Source: Armatimonadota bacterium (GTDB lineage: Bacteria; Armatimonadota; Fimbriimonadia; Fimbriimonadales; Fimbriimonadaceae). From it: a stretch of DNA of 64,000 nucleotides. The DNA is taken from positions 955,858 through 1,019,857 of the forward strand of contig JAFDWR010000001.1 in assembly GCA_018268355.1 (NCBI GenBank). Reading direction: 5' to 3'. The notes under the pieces are model-generated. The model ran no database searches, was not told the origin of the DNA, and saw only the letters and a program-made list of their open reading frames with translations. This document shows positions 32,721-41,907 of this stretch, one piece after another. A program made the position numbers and the translations under genes. The stretch's first letter is position 1. The number at the start of each line of letters is the position of its first letter.

Positions 32721-35333
32721 TTACAGCAGGTCGTCGGTGTCGCGAGGCTTGGCCGCCTCGTTGGCTCGGCGGCGGACTTGGCCGTACTTCTTCGCCTTGT
32801 CGGCAACCGGGTCGGCCGGCTTCTCGGCAGGCGCAACGCGCGGTCGCGGCGTCGGCGGCACATAGGCCTCCGCGGCAGCCTTGCGGGTGGCGGTGAAGAC
32901 CGACTCGTGCTCGGCCTGCGCGATGGCGAGGCCAACCAGCGTCCTTGCTTCGCCCTTCTTCTTGCCGATCGCGAGATCCCACAGGTAGAGGATCGGCGAG
33001 GCGTTATAGATCGAGCTATACGTTCCCGAAAGGATGCCAACCAGCATCGTGAGGACGAAGAACTTGAGGTCCGGCGTGGCAGTGCCCGCGAAGAAGATGA
33101 TCGCGAGCGTGATGATCACCGTCATCGAGGTGTTGATCGAACGAGCGAACGATCGCGAGATCGAACGGTTGATCAGGTGCTCGAAGTTTTCGCCCGCCAG
33201 CGGGTGGCGAAGGTTCTCGCGAACACGGTCGAAGATGACAATCGTGTCGTGGACCGAGAAGCCGATGATCGTGAGCATCGCGGTGATCGACAGCGCGCTG
33301 ACTTCCCAACCGACAAGGTAGCCCACGATGGCAGCGACGCCGATGACGACAAGGACGTCGTGGACCAGGGCAAGAATCGCCGAGGCACCAAACCGCAGTC
33401 CCGCCACGAGGTTGCCGAGGCTAAGGCCGAAGCGGAAGGCGAGGAAGATGACGATGAGGGCACACGAGATGACCACGCCGAGAATCGCGTTGTAGAGCGT
33501 CTCTTGCTGGACCGTCGGACCGATTTCCGTGAAGCCCTTGAGGTCTTCGGCGGAGAGGCCAGTGATCGGCTGCATGATCTTGCCAACCTCTGGCTGCGAA
33601 ACCGTCACGCCCTTCTCGTTCTTAAGAATCTTCGTGTTCGGAAGCGTAAGGTAGGCGATCTTGCCGTTGGCCTGGCTGGTGCCAAACTTCACGTTCGCGC
33701 CCTTGATTCCGGCACCTTCGAGCTTCGAAGCAAGCGAAGCACCCGTGACCGAGGCATCCTTCGCCGCATAGGTGAGCTCGTAGCCACCGCTGAACTCAAC
33801 GTTCGGCTTGATGCCGCCGAGACCGATGAAGATCAGGCCGGGGATGATGGTGAGAAGCGAGATCATGAACCATCGCTTCGACTTTTGGACAACCGGGAGC
33901 GGGTTGGTGTCGGCTTCCTTCTCGAAGCGCTCACCAAACCAGTTGCGCTCGACCGCGAACAGCTTCGGGTTCGAGACAAGGCCCGAACCAACGAAGAAGG
34001 CGATCAGCATTCGCGTGATCGTGACGGCGGTGAAGAGCGAGATGCCCACACCGATGATCAGGGTCGTCGCGAAGCCCTTGACCGGACCCGTACCCAGATA
34101 AAGCAGGGTAAGCGAGGTCAGGATCGTACAAGCATTGGAGTCGATGATCGCGGGGAGTGCGCGCGAGAAGCCCAAACCGAGGGCCTTTCGCAGCTCCTTG
34201 CCGTGCGACATCTCTTCTTTGAATCGCTCAAAGATTAGGATGTTGGCGTCGACTGCCATACCCACGGAGAGGATGAAGCCGGCAATCGCCGCGAGCGAGA
34301 AGGTGGCTCCGATGAGCTTGAGAACGGTGATGCTAAACAGGATGTAGAGCAGCAGCGCGATCAAGGCGAGGAAGCCAGGGAAAGCGTAGTAGACGACGAG
34401 GAACAGGGCGATGATTCCGAAGGAGATCATGCCCGCCATCACCATCTTGTCGTAAGCGGTTGCGCCGATTGTCGGGTCGACCGACTCGAGGCTTTCGAGT
34501 TTGAGTTCGGCGGGGAGGGCGCCGCTGTTGAGGAGGTCAACGAAGCTGCGGACCCACTTGGCGTCGAAGGTGCCTTGGATCACGGCTTCGGTCGAGAGCG
34601 TCGTGCCTTCGACAACCGAGGCGTAGCTGAGAACTCGGCCATCGAGCACCACCGCTATATTGCCTTGCGGGTTGGCGCGGCTCCACTTCTCCATCTTTCG
34701 CGCGCCTTCGCTCGAGAAGAGCATCAGGGGTCGCGCGCCGCTTTCGAGGCTGATCACTGCCTTTTGGAGGTCGGTTCCCTCAAGGATCAGCTCGCCATCA
34801 ACCTTGTTCTTTTCCCACGAGGCGATGATCTCGGCGTACTTCGGGTTGCGGTTGCCCTTCTCGTCGGTGAAGGTGATGCGCTCGCCGGTTGCTCGTCGAA
34901 CAAACTCGACGCCGGGATCGCCGGAGTTCTTGTTGTCCTCGATATCGTAAATGCCGTAAGGAGTGCGCGGGCCCTTGGTGTTGCGGGTGCCAAAGAATCG
35001 AATCTTTGCGCTCGTCCCGAGGACTCGCTTGGCCTCTTCCGTGTTGGTGAATCCGGGCAGTTCGATGATGAACTGGTCCTCGCCCTTCGCGGCAACGTTG
35101 GCTTCGATTGCGCCGAAGCTACCTTGCGATCGTCGCTCAAGGATCTTGAGCGTGTTCGCGCGGATCGCTGCCTTCTCGGCGACCTGGTTCGGCTGAAGCT
35201 GCATGGAGTAGACCAAGCGCACGCCGCCCTTGACGTCGAGACCGAAGTTCGTCTTTCGCTGGATGAAGCCCCAGATCGAAAGGCCGGTCATGGCAAGAAT
35301 GAGAAAAAGGAAGAGATAGCTACGTTGTCGCAA
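32721..35333 (-). CDS. secDF: Fused protein-export membrane protein SecDF
   Basis: 870-residue fusion. SecD half (1-490): LDVKGGVRLVYSM near residue 34, the large P1 domain, and LLNSGALPAELKLESLESVD with VGMAVDANILIFERFKEEM in the membrane part (the proton-relay Asp lies in the D-A-N motif). SecF half (from about 505): NVEFSGGYELTYA and TIIGFSVHDTIVIFDRVREN. It uses the proton gradient to pull secreted proteins through SecYEG. Starts with TTG 35333, supported by AGGAGG nine bases upstream; TATAAT lies at 35363-35368. A basic Pro-rich tail of about 80 residues (PPTPRPRVAPAEKP) is unusual and cytoplasmic. Confidence 0.97.
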   Translation of the reverse strand: MRQRSYLFLFLILAMTGLSIWGFIQRKTNFGLDVKGGVRLVYSMQLQPNQVAEKAAIRANTLKILERRSQGSFGAIEANVAAKGEDQFIIELPGFTNTEEAKRVLGTSAKIRFFGTRNTKGPRTPYGIYDIEDNKNSGDPGVEFVRRATGERITFTDEKGNRNPKYAEIIASWEKNKVDGELILEGTDLQKAVISLESGARPLMLFSSEGARKMEKWSRANPQGNIAVVLDGRVLSYASVVEGTTLSTEAVIQGTFDAKWVRSFVDLLNSGALPAELKLESLESVDPTIGATAYDKMVMAGMISFGIIALFLVVYYAFPGFLALIALLLYILFSITVLKLIGATFSLAAIAGFILSVGMAVDANILIFERFKEEMSHGKELRKALGLGFSRALPAIIDSNACTILTSLTLLYLGTGPVKGFATTLIIGVGISLFTAVTITRMLIAFFVGSGLVSNPKLFAVERNWFGERFEKEADTNPLPVVQKSKRWFMISLLTIIPGLIFIGLGGIKPNVEFSGGYELTYAAKDASVTGASLASKLEGAGIKGANVKFGTSQANGKIAYLTLPNTKILKNEKGVTVSQPEVGKIMQPITGLSAEDLKGFTEIGPTVQQETLYNAILGVVISCALIVIFLAFRFGLSLGNLVAGLRFGASAILALVHDVLVVIGVAAIVGYLVGWEVSALSITAMLTIIGFSVHDTIVIFDRVRENLRHPLAGENFEHLINRSISRSFARSINTSMTVIITLAIIFFAGTATPDLKFFVLTMLVGILSGTYSSIYNASPILYLWDLAIGKKKGEARTLVGLAIAQAEHESVFTATRKAAAEAYVPPTPRPRVAPAEKPADPVADKAKKYGQVRRRANEAAKPRDTDDLL

Positions 35334-35362
35334 CGAGGTTTGCCTCCTGTGGCAGGGCTCCG

Positions 35363-35368
35363 ATTATA
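35363..35368 (-). promoter_or_regulatory. -10 hexamer upstream of secDF
   Basis: TATAAT on the minus strand, 29 bases before the TTG start, leaving a leader with AGGAGG. No convincing -35 at the usual spacing. Confidence 0.55.
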
Positions 35369-35378
35369 CCGGCCCGGC

Positions 35379-36359
35379 CTATTCTCTTGCCCAAAACATC
35401 GGACCAGCGGGTTCGGAGATGACCGCCGCGCGCAGGGTTTCCACCGCTTTGCGCAGGCCCTCACGGGTTGACATCAGTCCGTCCTCGTGTTCGATGCTTA
35501 GCACGCCGTCGTAGCCAAAGGTGCGCAAGGTCGAAACAAAGTCCTTCCACCATTCAACCGAGTGGCCGTAGCCCACCGAGCGGAACACCCATGACCGCGC
35601 CCCGATGTCGCCATATGACTTCGTGTCCAGGTTGCCGTTTCGGCCGGAGTTCTGGGGGTCGATGCGGGTGTCCTTGGCATGGACGTGGTGGACCGCACCA
35701 TTTTCCAGCAGCTCGCGGACGGCGGCGATGGGATCGATGCCCTGCCACCAAAGGTGGGAAGGGTCAAAGTTCGCGCTGATCCACTCGCCATTCTTCACGC
35801 CCTTTCGCAGCCTTAGAAGGGTGTCGTTCGAGTAGCAAACGAATCCGGGGTGCATCTCGATGCAGAAGTGGACCTTGTGTTTGGCGAGGTGGGCGGCTTG
35901 CTCTTCCCAATAGGGCAGTACGACCTGCGACCACTGCCAGTCGAGGATGTCGCGGAACTCGTCCGGCCAGGCACAGGTGACCCAGTTCGGGTTCTTGGCT
36001 TCGGGGCCATCGCCGGGGCAACCGCTGAAACCGTTGACCTTGTGGACGCCGAGTGCCGCGCTGAGCTCGACCGCCTTCACGAAGGCATCGTGGTGGGCCT
36101 TGGCGATCTCGCGGTTGGGATGGATCGGGTTGCCATGGACCGAGATCGCGCTGAGCTCGAGTCCACGCTTCGAAAGCTGGGCAAGAAGGGCGTCGCGGGC
36201 TTCGCTGCTTGAGAGCAGGTGGTCGACGTCGAGGTGAGAACTGCCAGGATAGGCTCCGGCGCCGATTTCGACAGCTTGGATGCCCTCTTCTTGCACTATA
36301 TCAAGCGCCGCTTCGAGGGGCTTGTCGCCAAAGAGGGCGAGGAAAAGTCCGATCTTCAT
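35379..36359 (-). CDS. Sugar phosphate isomerase/epimerase (TIM barrel, AP-endonuclease-2 superfamily)
   Basis: 326-residue cytoplasmic TIM-barrel protein. KIGLFLALFGDKPLEAALDI opens the barrel; metal ligands are probable in CIEMHPGFVCY (Glu), NFDPSHLWWQGID (Asp, His), HHVHAKDTRID (His) and SIEHEDGLMS (Glu), the conserved set of this family. It likely isomerises or epimerises a keto sugar; substrate unknown. It starts a minus-strand pair on its own, 21 bases after the J-like gene's stop and 45 bases before secDF, so they may be co-transcribed. Confidence 0.88.
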   Translation of the reverse strand: MKIGLFLALFGDKPLEAALDIVQEEGIQAVEIGAGAYPGSSHLDVDHLLSSSEARDALLAQLSKRGLELSAISVHGNPIHPNREIAKAHHDAFVKAVELSAALGVHKVNGFSGCPGDGPEAKNPNWVTCAWPDEFRDILDWQWSQVVLPYWEEQAAHLAKHKVHFCIEMHPGFVCYSNDTLLRLRKGVKNGEWISANFDPSHLWWQGIDPIAAVRELLENGAVHHVHAKDTRIDPQNSGRNGNLDTKSYGDIGARSWVFRSVGYGHSVEWWKDFVSTLRTFGYDGVLSIEHEDGLMSTREGLRKAVETLRAAVISEPAGPMFWARE

Positions 36360-36380
36360 GCCAGGCGCTAGTTTACGCCG

Positions 36381-36800
36381 CTAGTCGATTTCGAGTGATC
36401 CGAAGCGCTTCTCGGTCGAGTCGAATTTTGCGGAGAGGACGCCGTAAGCCCAGTGAATCTGCTTCTGGATTTCGGCCGCCTTGATCGCCTCGACCGACCC
36501 GGGAGGGAAATTAGCGGGCGCGGCGCGCTCGTTGAGCACCTCAAACGCCTTTCGGATCTGGCTGAAGTTGGCGCTCGGGGCGACCCCGAGGATGAGCCGT
36601 GCGCGGTCTTCTCGAATCTGAGGGAGCGCAACCTGATCGGCGGTCGTGGACGGCGTCGACTGGCTGGGGACGGGCGGGACGGCGGTCATCGCGGCGTCCA
36701 GCTCGGCGTACGCGCTGTCGGACTCCCTGCCCGAGATGCGGTCCCACTCGCGGTTGACGTAGCCGCGAAGGATGTTATAGGCGCGTCGACCGGTGCTCAC
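36381..36800 (-). CDS. J-domain-like protein without HPD (139 aa)
   Basis: N-terminal helical part (TGRRAYNILRGYVNREWDRI), an Ala/Pro/Ser linker, then a C-terminal module RLILGVAPSANFSQIRKAFE and IQKQIHWAYGVLS that follows the DnaJ helix pattern (LGV....s...IrkaYe.l...). The HPD tripeptide that contacts DnaK is absent, so it cannot be a classical co-chaperone; Armatimonadota and Cyanobacteria have similar J-like modules. The frame extends to TTG 36809, but a TAAATT hexamer overlaps that codon and sits seven bases before GTG 36800, which is chosen. Divergent from the acyl-CoA dehydrogenase. Confidence 0.68.
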   Translation of the reverse strand: MSTGRRAYNILRGYVNREWDRISGRESDSAYAELDAAMTAVPPVPSQSTPSTTADQVALPQIREDRARLILGVAPSANFSQIRKAFEVLNERAAPANFPPGSVEAIKAAEIQKQIHWAYGVLSAKFDSTEKRFGSLEID

Positions 36801-36902
36801 GACGTCCAATTTACCCCGAGCCCCGGCCTTCGCCCCGCCGTTGGGCCTAGTCCCGCGGCTTCTGTGCCGACTCCGGGAGTCTCCAGTCGGTAGAATCTAG
36901 GC

Positions 36903-38096
36903 ATGGACTTCCGTCTCACCGCAGAGCACGAACTCATCCGCGAATCCTCGTACAAATTTGGCCAACAAGAGATCCTCCCGGGCCTTCGCGAACGAGATCG
37001 AGCCGCCCAATCCGACCGAACGATGCTGGACAAGATGGCGGCGGGTGGGATCATGGGTCTCGCGATTCCGGAGAAGTACAACGGAAGCGGCACCGACTAC
37101 ATTTCCCTCGGCATCGCCTGCGAAGAGCTGGAACGAGCCGACACGAGTGCGCGCGTCGTTATGAGCGTCCACAGCGGCCTCCACTGCATGACCCTCCTCC
37201 AATGGGGCACCGAAGAGCAGCGACAGCGATGGCTCCCCGACCTCGCCACCGGTAAGCGCGTCGGCGCCTTTGGCCTCACCGAGCCGAACGCCGGCAGCGA
37301 TGCCGCCAGCCTGAAGACCACCGCCCGCAAGGATGGCGACAGCTACATCATCAACGGCCAAAAGACGTGGATCTCGCTCGCTGACTACGCCGACCAGTTC
37401 CTCGTCATCACCCGCCTCGCGGAAACGAGCGCGAAGGCCCCCTTTGCCGCCTTCATCGTCGACCGCAACACGCCCGGGTTCAGCTCGCGCGCCCTCCATG
37501 GCAAGCTCGGCGTTCGGGCCGGCAACACGGGCGAGATCTTCTTTGAAGACATGCGCGTCCCTGCCGATTGCATGATCGGCGAAGAAGGCGACGGCTTCAA
37601 GGTTGCGATGTCCGCGCTGGACCACGGTCGATACACCGTTGCCGCGGGTGCAGTCGGCATCATCACCGCTTGCCTTGATGCGAGCGTGAAGTATGCCAAC
37701 GAGCGATCGGTCCAGGGCGAAGTGATCGGCAAGAAGCAGCTGGTGCAGCAGATGATCGCCTCGATGGTCCAGGGTCGCGACATCGGCCGACTTCTCTACT
37801 ACCAAGTCGGTTGGTTGAAGAACGAAGGCCTTCGCCACACTCGCGAGTGCTCAATGGCGAAGTGGACGAACTGCGCAGCAGCGTTTGACGCGGCCAACAA
37901 GGCGGTCGAGATCCACGGCGCGTATGGCTTCTGCGACGAATTCCCGGTGGAGCGATACTTCCGCAACTCGCGCGGCGCGATGATCTACGAAGGCACCCAC
38001 GAAATCCACACGATCGTCCAGGCCGAATATGAGCTGGGTTACCGCGTGGACCGACCGCTGGCCCACACGCTGCCCACCTATCCGTTCGAAGTTTGA
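36903..38096 (+). CDS. Acyl-CoA dehydrogenase
   Basis: 397-residue flavoenzyme that makes trans-2-enoyl-CoA. FGLTEPNAGSDAASLKTTARKD is the first family signature; the catalytic Glu is in IYEGTHEIHTIVQAEYELGY, and QLVQQMIASMVQGRDIGRLLY the FAD/interface helix. Length and motifs fit the short/medium-chain or butyryl-CoA group; chain specificity cannot be set. TAGAAT lies exactly six bases before the ATG. The stop overlaps the next ATG (TGATG), so a small membrane protein is co-translated. Confidence 0.95.
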   Translation: MDFRLTAEHELIRESSYKFGQQEILPGLRERDRAAQSDRTMLDKMAAGGIMGLAIPEKYNGSGTDYISLGIACEELERADTSARVVMSVHSGLHCMTLLQWGTEEQRQRWLPDLATGKRVGAFGLTEPNAGSDAASLKTTARKDGDSYIINGQKTWISLADYADQFLVITRLAETSAKAPFAAFIVDRNTPGFSSRALHGKLGVRAGNTGEIFFEDMRVPADCMIGEEGDGFKVAMSALDHGRYTVAAGAVGIITACLDASVKYANERSVQGEVIGKKQLVQQMIASMVQGRDIGRLLYYQVGWLKNEGLRHTRECSMAKWTNCAAAFDAANKAVEIHGAYGFCDEFPVERYFRNSRGAMIYEGTHEIHTIVQAEYELGYRVDRPLAHTLPTYPFEV

Positions 38097-38521
38097 TGGT
38101 CTCCGAAGTCAAAGATATTTCGATCATCGTGGCGGGGATCATTGCCGTTCTCGGCTTCCTCGCCACGGCGACCGAATACTTTCGACGCGGTCGCCAAGAA
38201 CGTGCCCAGCACTTCCTGGAGCTTCGACGGCGGTTCCTTGAGACCCCGGAGTTCAAGATTCTGCTCAACAAGCTGCAGACCAACGATCCGACGATCGCCC
38301 AGGACAACATTCAGGAGCGGCGCAACTTGGTCGGCTTCCTTGAAGAGGTCGCGCTGCTCTACGAAGCCAAGCTGCTCACCCGGCAAGTCGCCCACTACAT
38401 GTTCGGCTACTACGTCCGGCTGGTGGCCCAAAGCAAGCATTTCTGGGTTGGACTTGACCCCGAGAGCTCCTACTGGACCGTGTTTTGGCGTTTTGCGAAA
38501 GAACTTGAAGTCGCAAATTAG
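38096..38521 (+). CDS. Single-span membrane protein (141 aa), unknown
   Basis: One N-terminal membrane anchor (DISIIVAGIIAVLGFLATAT) followed by a helical cytoplasmic region with FRRGRQERAQHFLELRRRFL and EERRNLVGFLEEVALLY-like text, typical of DUF4760-type anchored proteins. No catalytic residues visible. Translation is coupled to the acyl-CoA dehydrogenase by a TGATG overlap, so it may tether or regulate that enzyme, but this is only positional inference. Confidence 0.7.
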   Translation: MVSEVKDISIIVAGIIAVLGFLATATEYFRRGRQERAQHFLELRRRFLETPEFKILLNKLQTNDPTIAQDNIQERRNLVGFLEEVALLYEAKLLTRQVAHYMFGYYVRLVAQSKHFWVGLDPESSYWTVFWRFAKELEVAN

Positions 38522-38543
38522 CCGCTTGTGCTAAGGTCAATTC

Positions 38544-41015
38544 GTGTTAACACGAGCCCTTATCTCACTCCTAGGGCCGTCGATGGCTCTCAACCTCGAC
38601 CCAGTTGATCCTCTTCGCCAGGAGGGCTATATCCGCCCGCCAAAGGAGATTGAGGAGGCGGTTCTTGCTCCCTGGACCAAGAATGTCTCGGTTGGAAACA
38701 TCAGCCCCGACGGCACTAAGTTCATCATCCAAGAGCGCGAGTCCCTCGTCCCGATTGAGGCGATGGGCAAGCCCTATGTCAACCTCGCGGGCATCCAGAT
38801 CGACATCAAGGCGCACCGTGCGCGGTCGCTGACCACTCGCTTCTCGACCGGCCTGATCATCGCGCCCGTTGGTCCCGGAACGAGGCTCGGCGTGAAGCTG
38901 CCAAAGGGTGTGCGGGTTTCCTCGCCGACCTGGACGCCGAAGGGCGATGGCATCATCTTTATGGCCCACTTCGACGACAAGTCGCTCCTCTATTGGGCCG
39001 ATCCGAAGACGGGCAACTGTCGCCCGGTGACGAGCCGTCCGCTCATGCCGACGCTGGAGACCGGGTTCTCGTGGCTCGCTGACGGTGAGCGCGTGGTCCT
39101 CACGCTCCGACCGAGCAAGGCGACCCCGCCCGCGCTGCCGAACGTGGCCGACACGCCTGAGGTCCGCGTCAGCGACAGCAAGCCGAACCGGATTCGCACC
39201 TTCCCCAGCCTGCTTTCGAGCCCAAGCGACTCGAAGCTGCTCGACTATTACGCCACCACCCAGCTCGCGATTGTGAGCCTGAACGGCAAGGTCCAAGAAA
39301 TCGGCGCTCCTGCGCGGTGGGACGCGGTTTCCGCGGCGGGCGACGGTAAGTCGTTCCGCGTGACCCGGCTTGAGCAGCCTTGGAGCTACCTCGTTCCCGC
39401 TTCCAACTTCCCTAACGTCGATATCCTCATCGATGCGGACGGCAAGCAGCTCGCCGAGATTGGCAAGAACCCGCTCCGCCTTGGCGACGATCCGCCTGCC
39501 CCGACGCCAGGTCCGGGTGCGGGTCGGTTCCGACCGGGCGGCGCGAATGCGGGGCCTGATGCTCCGGTGGACACCAGCAAGCGCAGCCTCGCCTGGCGCG
39601 GCGGCGAACTCACGTTCTATCAAGTGGGTCCCGAGATCAAGGGCGCGGACGGCAAGACGACCCGCAAGGACCGCTATTGCCGCTGGAAGGCTCCTTATGG
39701 CGATAAGGACGTCGAGACGATCTGGGAGACCGACGGACGCATTTCGAGCGTCACATATGGCCCGAATGCGCAGTGGCTCTTTGTTGCGGGCACGTTCGAC
39801 AGCAAGAACAAGACGATCCTTGTCGACCTTGCCAACGGTGGAAAGTCGACCGACGTTCTCACCCCCGGCATGACCGACCCCGGTCAGCTGGTCACGAAGG
39901 CCGACCCTTCGGGTGGCGTGAACATCCGCGTTTCCAAGGACATGAAGTTCGTGTACCTCTCGGGTACGAAGCGTGGCGCGGACCGTGAGGCCCCCAAGAA
40001 CTGGATCGACAAGATGGAGCTTGGCAGCGGCAAGCGCGAGCGCCTCTTTGAAGGTGGCGGCGTGCAGGCCGAGTCGCCGACCCTTATTGACGACGAGGGC
40101 ACGATGATCCTTGTCCAGCGACAGTCGGCGAGCACGGTGCCCCAGACGTTCTTGCGCAAGGCGGGATCGCCCGAGTACCAGATCACCGCGAACCAGGACT
40201 ACCTACCCGACCTCACTCAGGCTCGGCGCGAGCGGATTCAAATCACGCGCGTGGATGGCATCAAGTTCTGGGCGACGGTCACCCTTCCGCGCGATTATAA
40301 GGGCGGAAAGATGCCGGCGTTCTTCTGGTTCTATCCGAACGAGTATGACGATCAGGCCGCCTATAACCGGTCGATCGCCCTCGCCAACGCGCCGCGGACG
40401 ACCTTCCAGACCGTGACCTCGCAGAACAAGGTGATCCTTCTTCGCGCGGGATATGCGGTGGTGGAGCCGGATTGTCCGATCATCGGCCCGATCAGCAAGG
40501 TGAACGACACCTACGTTCCCCAGCTGCGAAACAACCTTGCGGCGACGATTGATGCCCTCGACAAGGCGGGCTACATCGACCGCGAACGACTCGGCATTGG
40601 CGGTCACAGCTACGGTGCGTTTAGCACCCTGAACGCGCTCGTCCACACCCCCTTCTTCAAGGCGGGCATCGCGGGCGACGGCTGCTACCTGCGACCTCTG
40701 ACTCCGTTTGGATTCCAGAGCGAGCAGCGCCAGCTTTGGGAAGGCCGCGAGGTCTACCTGAACATGTCGCCGTTGCTGTATGCCGACCAGATCAACGCCG
40801 CCGTCCTGCTTTATCACGGGCAAGACGACCAGAACGTGGGCACCGCACCGATCAACTCGATCCGGATGTTCAACGCGCTGGAGGCGCTGGGCAAGACCTC
40901 GGCGTTCTACATGTATCCGTATGAGGACCACGGCCAGGCCGCCAAGGAGACGATCCTTGACCAGTGGGCCCGGTTTGTGGCGTTCCTCGACAAGTATGTG
41001 AAGGGCGCGAAGTAA
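38544..41015 (+). CDS. S9-family (prolyl oligopeptidase-like) serine peptidase, secreted
   Basis: 823 residues. A weak export signal (LTRALISLLGPSMALNL) precedes a beta-propeller-like region (about 50-560) and an alpha/beta-hydrolase domain (about 570-823). The triad is visible: Ser689 in GIGGHSYGAFST (G-x-S-x-G), Asp761 in LYHGQDDQNVG, His796 in YPYEDHGQAAK. A Pro/Gly-rich insert near residue 320 is unusual. It probably releases short peptides. GTG 38544 is chosen because TAAGGT stands exactly six bases before it and the frame then includes the signal. A strong terminator follows. Confidence 0.9.
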   Translation: MLTRALISLLGPSMALNLDPVDPLRQEGYIRPPKEIEEAVLAPWTKNVSVGNISPDGTKFIIQERESLVPIEAMGKPYVNLAGIQIDIKAHRARSLTTRFSTGLIIAPVGPGTRLGVKLPKGVRVSSPTWTPKGDGIIFMAHFDDKSLLYWADPKTGNCRPVTSRPLMPTLETGFSWLADGERVVLTLRPSKATPPALPNVADTPEVRVSDSKPNRIRTFPSLLSSPSDSKLLDYYATTQLAIVSLNGKVQEIGAPARWDAVSAAGDGKSFRVTRLEQPWSYLVPASNFPNVDILIDADGKQLAEIGKNPLRLGDDPPAPTPGPGAGRFRPGGANAGPDAPVDTSKRSLAWRGGELTFYQVGPEIKGADGKTTRKDRYCRWKAPYGDKDVETIWETDGRISSVTYGPNAQWLFVAGTFDSKNKTILVDLANGGKSTDVLTPGMTDPGQLVTKADPSGGVNIRVSKDMKFVYLSGTKRGADREAPKNWIDKMELGSGKRERLFEGGGVQAESPTLIDDEGTMILVQRQSASTVPQTFLRKAGSPEYQITANQDYLPDLTQARRERIQITRVDGIKFWATVTLPRDYKGGKMPAFFWFYPNEYDDQAAYNRSIALANAPRTTFQTVTSQNKVILLRAGYAVVEPDCPIIGPISKVNDTYVPQLRNNLAATIDALDKAGYIDRERLGIGGHSYGAFSTLNALVHTPFFKAGIAGDGCYLRPLTPFGFQSEQRQLWEGREVYLNMSPLLYADQINAAVLLYHGQDDQNVGTAPINSIRMFNALEALGKTSAFYMYPYEDHGQAAKETILDQWARFVAFLDKYVKGAK

Positions 41016-41029
41016 GTCGCTCCCTGGGT

Positions 41030-41068
41030 CCCCTCCTCGCCTTCGGCGAGGAGGGGCCTTCTTTTTTT
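41030..41068 (+). terminator. Strong rho-independent terminator after the S9 peptidase
   Basis: 12-bp GC-rich stem CCCCTCCTCGCC/GGCGAGGAGGGG with TTC loop and a run of seven Ts. Confidence 0.95.
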
Positions 41069-41097
41069 GGGTTTTGGGGGTGGAGGGCAGATGACTT

Positions 41098-41160
41098 GTC
41101 GCCGACCTTGCCCGGGGCCTCTCCCTCGTCGCCTTCGGCTCCTCCGCCCCGGTCGGCGAC
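41098..41160 (-). repeat. Hairpin repeat copy D (inverted)
   Basis: Minus-strand copy with arms GTCGCCGACC/GGTCGGCGAC, core GGGGCGGAGGAGCCGAAGGC then GACGAGGGA. The core is identical over 29 bases to copy F on the other side of the nuclease-like gene, in opposite orientation. Confidence 0.8.
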
Positions 41161-41182
41161 TTGGGCATCGCCTGCCGGACCA

Positions 41183-41235
41183 GCCGCCCGAGGCGGGCGA
41201 GCGAAGCGAGCGGGTGTGGCCTCGGGGAGGGCGGC
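41183..41235 (+). repeat. Hairpin repeat copy E
   Basis: Arms GCCGCCC/GGGCGGC; the core is more divergent (GCGAGCGAAGCGAGCGGG, then GTGTGGCCTCGGGG). It is followed at 41241-41256 by GGCCTATACTGACTCA, which recurs after copy F. Confidence 0.7.
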
Positions 41236-41268
41236 GACAAGGCCTATACTGACTCAGAGGAAGAGCAA

Positions 41269-41799
41269 ATGGACAAGCTGTTGCAACTTGCCGAACTGAT
41301 ACACGAGCGCAACTTGTTGGAGGAGCGCATCTCGGAAATCACCAGCCGACCAGCCTCGATAGGGCATCTCGGCGAGTTCATCGCAAGCTCAATCTTCGGA
41401 GTGCGGCTCGCTGAAAACGCGAACCACAAGAGTATTGACGGCTGGTTCGAGAGCGGGCCGCTTCAAGGCCGTTCCGTGAACATCAAGTGGTATGCCAAGC
41501 ACGAAGGCATTTTGGACATGTGTGTGGATTCAGGACCAGACTTCTATCTTGTTCTGGCCGGTCCGCGCCACCCTGCAACTAGAGCAGTTGGCCCCCGTCC
41601 TTGGCTTATTGAGCACGTCTTTCTGATGGAAGACTCGGCTCTGCGTGGGCTGCTTTCTTCAAAGATTGGCATCGCGACCAGCGTTCGACGGGATATCTGG
41701 ACGCGATGCGAGATCTTTCCGAACCCGAATCCCGAACTTTGCGAGCTCTCGGCGTCACAGGTGAGTGCGCTGAATCTCTTCGGAGTGCGTCGCCCTTAG
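41269..41799 (+). CDS. DUF6998-like protein, probable PD-(D/E)xK nuclease fold (176 aa)
   Basis: Cytoplasmic protein opening with LAELIHERNLLEERI and RPASIGHLGEFIAS. Glu36 (HLGEF), Asp57 (KSIDGWF) and Lys73 (VNIKWYAK) have the order and spacing of a PD-(D/E)xK active site, with N-x-K in place of E-x-K. LVLAGPRHP and IGIATSVRRDIWTRCEIFP are the conserved ends of the DUF6998 family as I recall it. Codon use is less GC-biased than neighbours. ATG 41269 is preferred to a frame running into repeats. TATACT in the flanking repeat (41246-41251) may be its -10. It sits between repeat pairs D/E and F. Confidence 0.7.
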   Translation: MDKLLQLAELIHERNLLEERISEITSRPASIGHLGEFIASSIFGVRLAENANHKSIDGWFESGPLQGRSVNIKWYAKHEGILDMCVDSGPDFYLVLAGPRHPATRAVGPRPWLIEHVFLMEDSALRGLLSSKIGIATSVRRDIWTRCEIFPNPNPELCELSASQVSALNLFGVRRP

Positions 41800-41841
41800 C
41801 ATCGTGCCTTCAGGCCCTCATCTGACAGCTGATATGGCCCG

Positions 41842-41907
41842 GGTCGCCGCCCGGGGGCGGAGGAGCCGAAGGCGACGAGGGATTGGCCTCGGGCGCGGGC
41901 GGCGACC
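41842..41907 (+). repeat. Hairpin repeat copy F
   Basis: Arms GGTCGCCGCCCG/CGGGCGGCGACC pair over 12 bases; core with GGGGCGGAGGAGCCGAAGGC and GACGAGGGATTGGCCTCGGG. Followed at 41910-41925 by GGCCTATACTGACTCA, the same 16 bases found after copy E. A partial right arm recurs at about 41951-41961. Confidence 0.85.
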
